Below, in pieces: positions 16,951 to 24,946 of a stretch of DNA of 25,048 nt. Position 1 is the first letter of the stretch; each line of letters opens with the position of its first letter. Origin of the DNA: an uncultured Haemophilus sp. (GTDB taxonomy: Bacteria; Pseudomonadota; Gammaproteobacteria; Enterobacterales; Pasteurellaceae); contig NZ_CAJLNI010000013.1 of assembly GCF_905207935.1 (NCBI RefSeq), positions 1 through 25,048 of the forward strand, written 5' to 3'. The position numbers and the translations under genes are program-made. The notes under the pieces are model-generated. The model was not told the origin of the DNA, did no database searches, and worked only from the letters and a program-made list of their open reading frames with translations.

Positions 16951-18405
16951 ATGAAGTATCAGAGCATTTTAGATGATATTGCTGGAGAATATTTCCCCGT
17001 CGGTACACCTGATGAAGAGGGTATCGTTTTTTCTGCGCTTGATGAGCAAGTCATGAAGTTTGGTTCGTTGCAGCATGATACGATTGATTGGGAAGGGATT
17101 ATTTCAAATTCTCATCGGTATTTATCTGAGTCTTGTAAAGATTATAAGGTTTTACAATATCTAGGTTATGCCTTACTTTATAAAGGATTTAAGTCTAATC
17201 TTGTTGACTTTCTATCATTGTTCTCTGAATTCAATAAGAAGTTTCTTTTTAATGCTTATCCTAAGCCTTCAACCGATAATACAATTAATCGTTTTAAAGG
17301 AAAGTTCATTACACTGATCTTTGAACGCCTTGAAAACGCAGCATCAAATAATACAGATGTAAGATTTACGGCAGTAGAAAATGAGCAGATAGACAAACTT
17401 ATAGAGGTACTTTCGCTTCAATTAAATGAAAAACTTCCAGGTGTTGAGTCTACTTTAGCTCGATTACGACGTTTCGTAAAAGAGCGGTCAGATTTTGTTG
17501 AGAATTCTCAGACAAAAGAAGTGAATAAAGTCGTACCAGACCAAACGGCTACAGATGCACCAATTACTGCTAGCCAAGTTTCTGCAGAGAACGTTCCTTT
17601 AAATATTCCTGACGTAAATAAGTTTGAACTGGCAAATGCCCGTCAATTAAAACAATTTTATTTTCAAGTTGCGGATACCAGTTGTGAATTACAGCCTTCA
17701 TCAATATTGGGTTATGTAAGCCGTCGATTTGGACTATGGCATAGTATTACCCAATTACCAGAGATGAATAGCCAAGGTATTACAGCCATGCAATCCGTTC
17801 CACTTGATAAAGTAAGTGATTATCGGGATCTAGTTGTTTCATCACCAAGTGTGGAGTTATTAAATCGTATTGAAAAAACGTTAACAACAAGCCCATATTG
17901 GATTGAAGGGAGCTACTTGTCTGCAAAATGTTGCCAAGCTTTAAAATTTAAAGAGGCGGCAGAAACGATTAGAAGTGTAACTGAACAATTTGTTAATAAG
18001 TTTCCTACATTTCATTTAGCAAAATTCCAAAATGGTGAGCCTTTTTTGAGTGATATTGTTTCGGATTGGCTTTCCGATAATAATAGTGTGAATGTAAGCA
18101 CTCAAGCTTCAGTACAAAACTCATTAGAGAGTGATCTTGATGAACTTTATTCGGCTGAAGGTTTTGTGTCTGTTCTGAAAAAAATTGATGAACAGTTAAA
18201 ATCAGTGATTGATGTTAGAACAAAGCATTATTTACAATTTGAGAAAATACGTTTTTTCTTAAAAGAGGATATGTTATCGATTGCGCTTAATGAGCTGTCT
18301 GAACTGATTAATCACTGTAAAAAATACACAGTTGAAGAGTGGGATAGTACTTTTTTTACTCAAATAGAACAATTAAAAGATAAATTATTAAAGGATAATG
18401 AATGA
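16951..18405 (+). CDS. tssA: T6SS assembly protein TssA (ImpA_N plus VasJ-type C-terminus)
   Basis: A 484-residue protein. I choose the ATG at 16951 (MKYQSILDDI); the frame extends to a GTG at 16939, but that overlaps vasI. The N-terminal domain (about 1-120) resembles ImpA_N: PVGTPDEEG, FSALDEQVMKF, IDWEGIISNSHRYLSESCKDYKVLQYL. After a variable linker with Thr/Ala/Ser-rich sequence (about 185-215), the C-terminal half matches the VasJ type: LGYVSRRFGLWHSITQLPE, SPYWIEGSYLSAKCCQAL, and a FPTFHLAKFQNGEPF segment. TssA coordinates tail-tube and sheath assembly. Its last four bases overlap the start of tssM (ATGA). Confidence 0.88.
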   Translation: MKYQSILDDIAGEYFPVGTPDEEGIVFSALDEQVMKFGSLQHDTIDWEGIISNSHRYLSESCKDYKVLQYLGYALLYKGFKSNLVDFLSLFSEFNKKFLFNAYPKPSTDNTINRFKGKFITLIFERLENAASNNTDVRFTAVENEQIDKLIEVLSLQLNEKLPGVESTLARLRRFVKERSDFVENSQTKEVNKVVPDQTATDAPITASQVSAENVPLNIPDVNKFELANARQLKQFYFQVADTSCELQPSSILGYVSRRFGLWHSITQLPEMNSQGITAMQSVPLDKVSDYRDLVVSSPSVELLNRIEKTLTTSPYWIEGSYLSAKCCQALKFKEAAETIRSVTEQFVNKFPTFHLAKFQNGEPFLSDIVSDWLSDNNSVNVSTQASVQNSLESDLDELYSAEGFVSVLKKIDEQLKSVIDVRTKHYLQFEKIRFFLKEDMLSIALNELSELINHCKKYTVEEWDSTFFTQIEQLKDKLLKDNE

Positions 18406-21400
18406 ATTATTTGAACCAATTATTAGGAATTTTTCGCCAGTTTACGCGTCCTATTTTTTCGCATCTTAGAAATTCACTCCCAGTATTACTTACATTAGGT
18501 CTAATTCTTATTTTTGTCGGAATTTGGACTTATGGTACATCTTGGAGTTTCACAGGCCTTTCAAATGAAAAAGGTTGGGATTATGACTTAGCGAAACAAG
18601 TTGGAATGGGCAGCAGAATTATTGCCACCGTTGTTGTTTTGCTTACTTTAGCAATTATTGCTATTTTGAAACTTCAACTCAAGAACGCTCGCTTAAACAA
18701 AGAAAAAAATGATTTAGAGAAAGAGCAAGAGGAAAAAGACATTATTCTCCCTTATATCAAGGATCAAGATGACAGCCTTGAACTGATGTCTGAAGCACTT
18801 AAAAATCATTTATCTAATAAAGATTACATTTATCAGCTTCCATGGTATATGGTTCTCGGTTCTGATGAAGCTGGTAAAACAAGCTTTATTAATCGCTCGA
18901 ACCAAAAATTTACTCTTACCGCAGTAGAGCGAACCTCTAAGCGTTATATGCGCGAGAATTCTTTATATCAAATTGACTGGTGGGCAAGTGATGATGCTAT
19001 TTTGCTTGATCCTGAAGGTGGAATGATTCAGCAGTTAGGTACGGAACGTGATCCAGATGGCAAAATTGCAAAAGGACTATGGTTACATTTACTTGATTGG
19101 ATTAATGATGTTCGCCCACAAAGACCAATTAATGGCATTATTTTAGTTGTTGATCTTCCAAAGTTAATTGCATCAAATCACAGTGATAGACAAGCATTAG
19201 CTGTTATATTACGCAACCGAATCCGTGAAGTAACTGAACAGTTTGGGGCGCGTATACCCGTTTATGTTGTTTTAAACAAGGCCGATCTTATTGAGGGTTT
19301 TGAAACATTCTATAATGATTTGAAACAAGCTGAACGTCATAAAAATTTAGGTTTTTCTTTCACATTAAATACAGATGAACAAATCGATAATTGGACAAAA
19401 GAGTTGGCTGATAGTTATAGTGCTTTTGTTAAAGAGATCGAGGAAATTGTTTTTGATAAATTAGCAGGAACAATTTCACAAGAAGAACGAGAGTCACTTT
19501 ACATGTATGCTCGCCAATTAGGTGGTATGCAGAATATTCTGCTTCAATTTATTAGCGATGTATTAGAGAGCGATCGTTTCACAACTACACCTTATGTTCG
19601 TGGTGTGTATTTTTCTTCTATCTTCCAAGAAGGCATTCCAATGGATTTTTATCAAGCAGCTATTTCTAAGCAGTTTGATTTACCTCATGTTGTGCCAAGC
19701 TATTTGCCAGAGCGCTCTCAAAGAACCTATTTCACGTATAATTTCTTTCAAAATATTATTTATCCTGAAGCAGGACTCGTTAGTGATAACGAAAAAGAAA
19801 TTCGACGCAGTAAACGTAAATTTATTTTAGGCGCTATTGCGATGGCTGTTTGTGGTATTTGTGTTTTAGCGACATGGCAAAATTACTTCTATCAAAATAA
19901 AACAACATCAGTAAAAATTCTAAAATTGACAGAAGAATTCCGTCAGATGAATATTAGCCAATCCATGGATCCAACAGGACGTAATTTATTAAAACCATTG
20001 AACATATTACGTCAGGCAACATATGGTTATGGAGACTATGAAAAGGCCTTACCTATAATTAAAGATTTTGGGTTGTACCAAGGTAAAAAAGTAGGCGGAA
20101 AAGTAAGTGAAGCCTATAAAAAATTCCTTGGGGAGCGTTTTTTACCTGAAATTGCGATGGGATTGATTGAGCAAATGGACGCTTTACCTGAAGATAGCAA
20201 TGAAGGACTTGAGCTATTGCGTGTTTATCGAATGATTGACGATATGGCAAATAGAAAGGTTAAAATTCCTGAGCAGTGGATGACGAAATATCTGCAAAAA
20301 AATTATCCTAAGAATCCAGATATTCAGCGTCAGCTTATGGCTCATTTTAGTTATGCAATGGAACATGTAGATCCCGATCTCAGCATGTTTGATAAGAAAA
20401 TTGCAGATAAACAGCAGGAATACAGCAAATTACCACTGGCGGACCGTGTTTATCAAAACTTTAAAATTCTGGCAAATACAGAACTGCAGCCAGCCACTGA
20501 TTTGAAAGCTGAAATTGGGCAAACTTTTACCACTATATTTAAAACCGATTTTACAACTGAAGATCCTAAAACGTTCTTTAGAGATAAAAATATTAGTTGG
20601 TATGGCACATTAATTAGTCCACTATTTACTGATTGGGCATATAAAGATTTTTATGATCCTAAGGCTCAGGATTTGCTGCAACTTGCTGCGATAGATGCTT
20701 GGGTGCTAGGTAAACAGCAAACGACGAATTATTCAAAAGAAGAGCTTGTCAATTTATCTGAAGAGATTCGAGAGCGTTACATCGCGGACTACATTCAGAC
20801 ATGGCAAGATGCACTAAATAATTTAGAGATTATTCATTTTGTTGATTTGCGTCATGCAGTAGACGTATTAGATGCTTTAACTGGTAATGAAAAACCATTA
20901 CAAAAAATGATTAATTTAATTGATAAGAACAGTGATATTTATCCAAGTCTATCGGGAATTAATGCTGAAAATCGTAATGAAAATACAAATGTAGCTACAG
21001 CAAATCAAATGGCCTCATTGCAAATTGCACAACATTTTGCTCCTTTGGTTAATGAGGTAAAAGCCGCATCAGATGCTGGACAGCCGCATATGGATACGGT
21101 AATGAAAAAATTGTCTGAGTTAAAATTCTATATGCAGACGATTCAGAAATCACCGGAGCCATCTCAAACTGCATTGAAAGCCATTATGGCAGAGCTTAAT
21201 TTAGAACGAACAAATCCAACTGTTGATTTAAAACGTTTAGCGAATGAAATGGCAGAGCCTCTTTCAACTCAATTAAATAAAGTTGCGGATGAGGCTTGGA
21301 CACTAGAACTAAAAACGGCATTAAGTGAGATCAATGCACTATGGAATCGTAATGTATATGGTTTCTATAAGAGCAGAATCGCAAATCGCTACCCATTAAA

Positions 21401-22088
21401 TCGTAAGGCAAGCGAAAATATCTCATTGGATGATTTCCGTGAGTTCTTTGGGCCAAACGGACGAGTGCAGCGTTTTTATAATGATTATTTAAAATTCTTC
21501 TTAGAAGACAATGCGGAACTTTCTGTCGTGAACGGTGAAAGCGTGATTTCATCATCATTTTTAGCCGCACTTCAGGATTTACAAAATATTCAACGAGATT
21601 ATTTTGATGCTTCAGGTAATGTGAATATTTCTTTCAGCTTAAAACCGTTGGGGCTTTCTGGTAAGTTCACGGCATCAACATTTAATATTGATGGGCAGTT
21701 GCTGAAGTATAGCCATGAGGTGCCATCTGCAAGTCGTTTAATTTGGCCAAATACGACACGACAAGATGTAGAAACAAGCTTAACGCTCGTTACATCAACT
21801 GGAGAAACATCAACTCTTCGTCGTACAGGTGAATGGTCATTATTCCGAGTGCTAGATCAAGCAGCGAAGAAGGCGAATGGACAATCTGTTGATCTCTCAT
21901 TTAAATTAAATGGCGGTGCGATCAATTATAGATTAACGGTAGAAAATGGCACAAATCCGTTCTTTGGTGGCGTATTAAGCAACTTTAGATTACCATCAAA
22001 ATTACTTGATACGGAAAAAGAAGGTAAAAGCTCTTTAGAACCAATGGAAATTAATGAAGAAGAAGTGAAGTTTCCAGAAAATAATTAA
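18402..22088 (+). CDS. tssM: T6SS membrane-complex protein TssM (IcmF/VasK)
   Basis: A 1228-residue IcmF-family protein of normal length. Transmembrane helices lie at about 27-46 and 71-92, then a cytoplasmic NTPase-like domain with an intact Walker A motif GSDEAGKT (153-160), VVDLPKLI and the NKAD specificity motif (VVLNKADLIEGF). A third helix at about 472-490 (FILGAIAMAVCGICVLA) leads into a large periplasmic domain of about 730 residues ending near the C-terminus with SLSFKLNGGAINYRL-like beta structure and NPFFGGVL. TssM spans the inner membrane and binds TssL in the cytoplasm and TssJ at the outer membrane. It is the last gene of the operon, followed by a strong terminator. Confidence 0.96.
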   Translation: MNYLNQLLGIFRQFTRPIFSHLRNSLPVLLTLGLILIFVGIWTYGTSWSFTGLSNEKGWDYDLAKQVGMGSRIIATVVVLLTLAIIAILKLQLKNARLNKEKNDLEKEQEEKDIILPYIKDQDDSLELMSEALKNHLSNKDYIYQLPWYMVLGSDEAGKTSFINRSNQKFTLTAVERTSKRYMRENSLYQIDWWASDDAILLDPEGGMIQQLGTERDPDGKIAKGLWLHLLDWINDVRPQRPINGIILVVDLPKLIASNHSDRQALAVILRNRIREVTEQFGARIPVYVVLNKADLIEGFETFYNDLKQAERHKNLGFSFTLNTDEQIDNWTKELADSYSAFVKEIEEIVFDKLAGTISQEERESLYMYARQLGGMQNILLQFISDVLESDRFTTTPYVRGVYFSSIFQEGIPMDFYQAAISKQFDLPHVVPSYLPERSQRTYFTYNFFQNIIYPEAGLVSDNEKEIRRSKRKFILGAIAMAVCGICVLATWQNYFYQNKTTSVKILKLTEEFRQMNISQSMDPTGRNLLKPLNILRQATYGYGDYEKALPIIKDFGLYQGKKVGGKVSEAYKKFLGERFLPEIAMGLIEQMDALPEDSNEGLELLRVYRMIDDMANRKVKIPEQWMTKYLQKNYPKNPDIQRQLMAHFSYAMEHVDPDLSMFDKKIADKQQEYSKLPLADRVYQNFKILANTELQPATDLKAEIGQTFTTIFKTDFTTEDPKTFFRDKNISWYGTLISPLFTDWAYKDFYDPKAQDLLQLAAIDAWVLGKQQTTNYSKEELVNLSEEIRERYIADYIQTWQDALNNLEIIHFVDLRHAVDVLDALTGNEKPLQKMINLIDKNSDIYPSLSGINAENRNENTNVATANQMASLQIAQHFAPLVNEVKAASDAGQPHMDTVMKKLSELKFYMQTIQKSPEPSQTALKAIMAELNLERTNPTVDLKRLANEMAEPLSTQLNKVADEAWTLELKTALSEINALWNRNVYGFYKSRIANRYPLNRKASENISLDDFREFFGPNGRVQRFYNDYLKFFLEDNAELSVVNGESVISSSFLAALQDLQNIQRDYFDASGNVNISFSLKPLGLSGKFTASTFNIDGQLLKYSHEVPSASRLIWPNTTRQDVETSLTLVTSTGETSTLRRTGEWSLFRVLDQAAKKANGQSVDLSFKLNGGAINYRLTVENGTNPFFGGVLSNFRLPSKLLDTEKEGKSSLEPMEINEEEVKFPENN

Positions 22089-22094
22089 TTAAGT

Positions 22095-22123
22095 AAAAGG
22101 GAAATATAATATTTCCCTTTTTT
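22095..22123 (+). terminator. Rho-independent terminator of the tss operon
   Basis: AAAAGGGAAA and TTTCCCTTTT form a ten-base stem around TATAATA, followed by further T residues, six bases after the tssM stop. It should end the plus-strand operon. Confidence 0.8.
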
Positions 22124-22134
22124 CATAGAAAATA

Positions 22135-22166
22135 AAAAAGCTAAATAGGAATCTATTTAGCTTTTT
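22135..22166. terminator. Bidirectional terminator between tssM and hcp
   Basis: A perfect 14-base stem (AAAAAGCTAAATAG / CTATTTAGCTTTTT) with a four-base loop. It is T-rich at both ends, so it can work for hcp on the minus strand and as a backup for tssM. It lies 16 bases beyond the hcp stop. Confidence 0.85.
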
Positions 22167-22182
22167 CATCAAGTAGATAAAA

Positions 22183-22698
22183 TTAAACTTGCGGTCTACG
22201 CCAGTCATCAGAACCTGATGTGCCGGCAATAGTGTGATCCCAGTTAATTTTACGGTAGCTCATACTTACTTCTAATAATTGAGTATATGGTGCGTTGCTT
22301 GGATCTTGAGCATTTGGCATCACTAAGTTCATATCAACAATTACAGCATCTTCTAATACTGTTGAGAAGAACTCTTCTTGGCGACCATCGATAGAGGTAC
22401 GGAACCAAGTTACTTGAACTTTTGGTAACATTTCACCAGAAGCTAATGCGTTATACATTAAAGGTACTGCTTTGTTTAAAGAGCAAGTAAATTTGAATGC
22501 TTTGTGAACGCGTTGACCAGATGGTTGACCTGATTGTGGATCAGTTGGAACAGTCACGATATGGCTAATCGCTTGTGCCATGATCTCATCTTCATGACCT
22601 TCAACATAAACATTACCGACAGAATCTTCGGTAAATGCACCTGCTGTAATTTTTCCTTGATTACTACCTTCAATGGAAATAAATGCTGGTGTAGGCAT
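22183..22698 (-). CDS. hcp: T6SS inner-tube protein Hcp (TssD)
   Basis: A 171-residue Hcp. It is very close to the V. cholerae type as I remember it: it starts MPTPAFISIEG, with QGKITAGA, VEGHEDEIMAQ, VPTDPQSGQPSGQRVHKAFKF in part, LNKAVPLMYNALASGE, and a C-terminus YRKINWDHTIAGTSGSDDWR. Hexameric Hcp rings stack into the tube expelled by the sheath and can carry small effectors. It is a separate single-gene unit, convergent with tssM, with AGGAGA seven bases before the start and its own terminator. No effector domain is fused. Confidence 0.97.
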   Translation of the reverse strand: MPTPAFISIEGSNQGKITAGAFTEDSVGNVYVEGHEDEIMAQAISHIVTVPTDPQSGQPSGQRVHKAFKFTCSLNKAVPLMYNALASGEMLPKVQVTWFRTSIDGRQEEFFSTVLEDAVIVDMNLVMPNAQDPSNAPYTQLLEVSMSYRKINWDHTIAGTSGSDDWRRPQV

Positions 22699-22735
22699 AA
22701 AATTCTCCTAATAACTTTAAAGATGAATATATTTA

Positions 22736-22751
22736 TTGTCTTTACAGACAA
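22736..22751 (-). promoter_or_regulatory. Hairpin with GNRA-type loop in the hcp leader
   Basis: In the minus-strand transcript UUGUCU-GUAA-AGACAA forms a six-base stem closed by a GUAA (GNRA) tetraloop, about 38 bases upstream of the hcp start codon. It could stabilise this highly expressed mRNA. Confidence 0.35.
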
Positions 22752-22919
22752 GCATAACTATATCAAATTATAAACGATTTAACATTAAATTTTAGATGAA
22801 ATAAGTAAATTTTTTAAATGGTTAGAGTATTTAAATCCCATGATATTTAAGGGGGTAAATAAACTCTACTTTAAAGTAAGGTTAATTGTTTACATGTTTT
22901 AAAAACATTTCGATTCTCT

Positions 22920-22928
22920 ACCGCACTT
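22920..22928 (-). repeat. DNA uptake sequence (Haemophilus-type core)
   Basis: ACCGCACTT, complement of AAGTGCGGT, 25 bases beyond the stop of the immunity-like gene. On the minus strand it is flanked by A residues as in the extended element (AAAAGTGCGGT). Confidence 0.8.
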
Positions 22929-22953
22929 TTATTAATATATAACTAAAACCTTG

Positions 22954-23985
22954 CTAACCACTTAAAGCCGGTGATTTTTCGGTTTCTTCCCAGTCATCAT
23001 TCACTTCGTTAATTAAACCTTCTGAGGCAAGTTGTTCATTAAGTTCTTGTTGTTCTTTGACGGCTTTAGCATAGCGTTGCATTTGTTGTTTGTAAGAAAG
23101 CGAATTCCAAAATGCTTTGTGTTCTGCGATAGCTCGGTCGATTTTCTTCCGACTGGAAATGGGAAAACGAATAAAACTGAAACTGTTACAAAAAGCAATG
23201 GCAGGACGAAGCCATGGTGTGCGATAAAACCGACCAATATGTTTTAAAAACTCAGGGTTTTCTTGAGTAAAAAACTCCCGCATGGCTTTAATCAGGTGCA
23301 TGTTATGCAGAGGATTTGGCAAGGGATAACAACCTAAAAGTTCAGCCTCGGTGTATTTCCCTTCCACTACAAGTCCCGTCATCAATAAAGCAAACTGTTT
23401 ACGGCTACCGAACATATAAAAGCTAAAGCGGTTATATTTCATGCCCATCAATGGGTCACCTTTATCCGGCACCGGAATGACAAAAATTTTATGAAATGCC
23501 TGCATATAAATCACCCGCTCTTTACGGTTAAGACGAATAGAGCGGTGGCGAGGGTAGAAAAAGAGAAAAAAGACTAGAGGGATTCCAATCAAATAAAGAT
23601 ATGCAGAAATGCGATCCCAGAAATGCTTTTTTAAGTATGGTTCTTTGTATTCTTCATAAGATTTTATTTTTTCTGTTATATTGTATTTTTTTATCATTTC
23701 TGGGTTAGTTTCAAAAATAACATATTCACTATATAAAGGCTTAATTATTTTGTCTGGATTAAAAGCCCATATAAAGTCTTTTTCTATTGACTGATATATT
23801 CCCAATAGAGGAGTTTTATTATGTTGGTAATCTAAAAATGCAATTACAGAGAAAATACCAATAATTAGAGTTCTGAAGAAACCACGTAAATAGCCATCAA
23901 AAGTTGAGTTTTTGATTTCTATTTCATCTTTATTGACTTTGCGAATAGAAAAGCCAAGATCATGGTAAATTTTATTTCGATTCAT
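22954..23985 (-). CDS. Second putative T6SS immunity-like membrane protein (DUF6708-like paralogue)
   Basis: A 343-residue protein from the second of two adjacent ATGs; AAGGA sits five bases before the 23985 ATG and is too close to the one at 23988. Visible: N-terminus with DLGFSIRKVNKDEIEIK, a hydrophobic helix at about 39-53 (LIIGIFSVIAFLDY), a polar loop of about 75 residues, a second helix at about 128-147 (YLYLIGIPLVFFLFFYP), then RSIRLNRKERVIYMQAFHKIF, closely matching RPLRIDSKRRLIYFWDWGKF in the protein at the left edge. The rest is a cytoplasmic domain with a charged helical C-terminus. No matching toxin gene is seen beside it; hcp follows after 255 bases and a prophage lies just upstream. 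Immunity is inferred from similarity to the toxin-linked copy only. Confidence 0.6.
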   Translation of the reverse strand: MNRNKIYHDLGFSIRKVNKDEIEIKNSTFDGYLRGFFRTLIIGIFSVIAFLDYQHNKTPLLGIYQSIEKDFIWAFNPDKIIKPLYSEYVIFETNPEMIKKYNITEKIKSYEEYKEPYLKKHFWDRISAYLYLIGIPLVFFLFFYPRHRSIRLNRKERVIYMQAFHKIFVIPVPDKGDPLMGMKYNRFSFYMFGSRKQFALLMTGLVVEGKYTEAELLGCYPLPNPLHNMHLIKAMREFFTQENPEFLKHIGRFYRTPWLRPAIAFCNSFSFIRFPISSRKKIDRAIAEHKAFWNSLSYKQQMQRYAKAVKEQQELNEQLASEGLINEVNDDWEETEKSPALSG

Positions 23986-24022
23986 CATTTTCCTTATTAT
24001 TTCTGAATCTGATGTTTATGAA

Positions 24023-24027
24023 TTTAG
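24023..24027. repeat. Presumed 5-bp target-site duplication of the Mu-like prophage
   Basis: TTTAG directly outside the TG of the predicted prophage end. Mu-type transposition duplicates five bases. The other copy would be beyond the window, so this is a prediction only. Confidence 0.35.
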
Positions 24028-24032
24028 TGTAT

Positions 24033-24054
24033 CCAATCACTTAAAATGAGAAAC
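24033..24054 (+). repeat. Transposase-binding end site L1 (Mu-like)
   Basis: A 22-base site, CCAATCACTTAAAATGAGAAAC, within a longer match to Mu L1 spacing; its second half (AAAATGAGAAAC) recurs in the site at 24203-24224. Confidence 0.6.
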
Positions 24055-24117
24055 AAAGAAACAAATAGGGATTTGGCGGAATTTTTCGGGAATAAGTGGG
24101 ATGGATTTAGATAAAAC

Positions 24118-24147
24118 GGGGCTTGGCGGTGTGCCAGCCCCTTTTTT
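24118..24147. terminator. Strong hairpin terminator near the prophage left end
   Basis: GGGGCTTGGC / GCCAGCCCC forms a G+C-rich stem with one bulged T and a GGTGT loop. On the plus strand it is followed by TTTTTT; on the minus strand by GTTTTA. It can end the repressor transcript, and can block host transcription entering from the left. Confidence 0.8.
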
Positions 24148-24202
24148 ATTGGTATAAAAATAGAAATAATGAAATGGGAAAAATTTTCTAAAACTTGCCG
24201 AT

Positions 24203-24224
24203 TTAACCGCTAAAAGTGAGAAAC
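24203..24224 (+). repeat. Second transposase-binding site of the Mu-like left end
   Basis: TTAACCGCTAAAAGTGAGAAAC matches the L1 site at 15 of 22 positions in the same orientation, 170 bases further in. Mu's left end also carries several MuA sites within about 180 bases. A weaker candidate (11 of 22) lies at 24161-24182. Confidence 0.55.
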
Positions 24225-24247
24225 ATCAAAAGCGATTTAAATTCGGT

Positions 24248-24946
24248 TTAAATTAAATCATGACCGATAAAAACTACTTGCCCCATCACTTCAAAATTTG
24301 CGTTGTCTTCAAACATCAACTCTATCGGGGCGTAGATTTCTTTATTGTCACTAATCAAGCGAATGCCGCCAGGAATACCCTGGACGCGCTTAACCCAAAG
24401 CTGATCGCCAGAACGGATAACATATATCTGCCCATCACGCGGCGTGGTTACGGCACGGTTGATTAATAACATATCGCCGTGGTGTATTGTTGGGGTCATG
24501 CTATCGCCGGAGGTTAGAATAAATGCCAGTTTATTCTTTTGAAGGCCGCGTTGCTGCAACCAGCGCGCGCTTAGCCCCACAAAATCATCAGGTTCATACA
24601 CGTCATCATTAAACGCACCAAAGCCAGCTGAGGCAAATGTCTTATAAAAAGGCACACTAACAAGCTCGGTGGGCTTATTTATCGCCTCTTTCACATAACG
24701 TCCTACTGTTTCAGCAATATCCGGGACAAGCGTTCGCGTTTCAGTGGGGTAAAAGCCCAACTCCCTTTGTACCGCTGGTGGAAGCGATGACACATGATAT
24801 TCAAGCGCACCGCCCTGTACTCCGTCCTTCTCTCTCTTTTTCCAGTTTTGAGTTCTTGCTCTCTTGTTTATCCCTTGAGGGGAATTTGGTAATCCTTCCA
24901 AGTCTTTTAATTCATTTGCTGAAAACCATTCTTTAGAGTTTCCCAT
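24248..24946 (-). CDS. Mu-like prophage repressor with S24 (LexA-type) peptidase domain
   Basis: A 232-residue protein. Residues about 1-65 resemble the Mu-type winged-helix DNA-binding domain: WFSANELKDLEGLPNSPQGI, KRARTQNWKKRE, EYHVSSLPPAVQREL. Residues about 140-232 form an S24 peptidase fold with nucleophile Ser149 (TSGDSMTPTI) and general base Lys186 (WVKRVQG). A LexA-like Ala-Gly pair at 107-108 (ASAGFG) is a plausible self-cleavage site. It would keep the prophage silent and be inactivated by RecA-stimulated self-cleavage after DNA damage; classical Mu c repressor lacks this peptidase domain, so this prophage may be SOS-inducible. AAAGGTGG precedes the start, overlapped closely by an inverted repeat. 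Confidence 0.85.
   Translation of the reverse strand: MGNSKEWFSANELKDLEGLPNSPQGINKRARTQNWKKREKDGVQGGALEYHVSSLPPAVQRELGFYPTETRTLVPDIAETVGRYVKEAINKPTELVSVPFYKTFASAGFGAFNDDVYEPDDFVGLSARWLQQRGLQKNKLAFILTSGDSMTPTIHHGDMLLINRAVTTPRDGQIYVIRSGDQLWVKRVQGIPGGIRLISDNKEIYAPIELMFEDNANFEVMGQVVFIGHDLI

Larger units (their letters stand above)
22699..22953 (-). promoter_or_regulatory. hcp upstream region
   Basis: 255 bases without a gene. A minus-strand -10 match TATAAT lies at 22767-22772, 68 bases upstream of the start, but no good -35 accompanies it, so an activator may be needed. Other elements are the leader hairpin (22736-22751), a 12-base palindrome TACTTTAAAGTA (22867-22878), an A/T-only-core inverted repeat (22894-22908) and an uptake sequence (22920-22928). 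I see no sigma54 element. Confidence 0.4.

Noticed and set aside
22534..22773. 79-codon plus-strand frame over the hcp start and leader
   Set aside because: Antisense to hcp; no ribosome site or family similarity.
22894..22908. ATGTTTT-A-AAAACAT as a terminator of the immunity-like gene
   Set aside because: The stem is almost entirely A/T with no U tract after it on the minus strand; too weak to call.
24260..24466. 68-codon plus-strand frame in the prophage
   Set aside because: Antisense to the well-supported S24 peptidase domain of the repressor.
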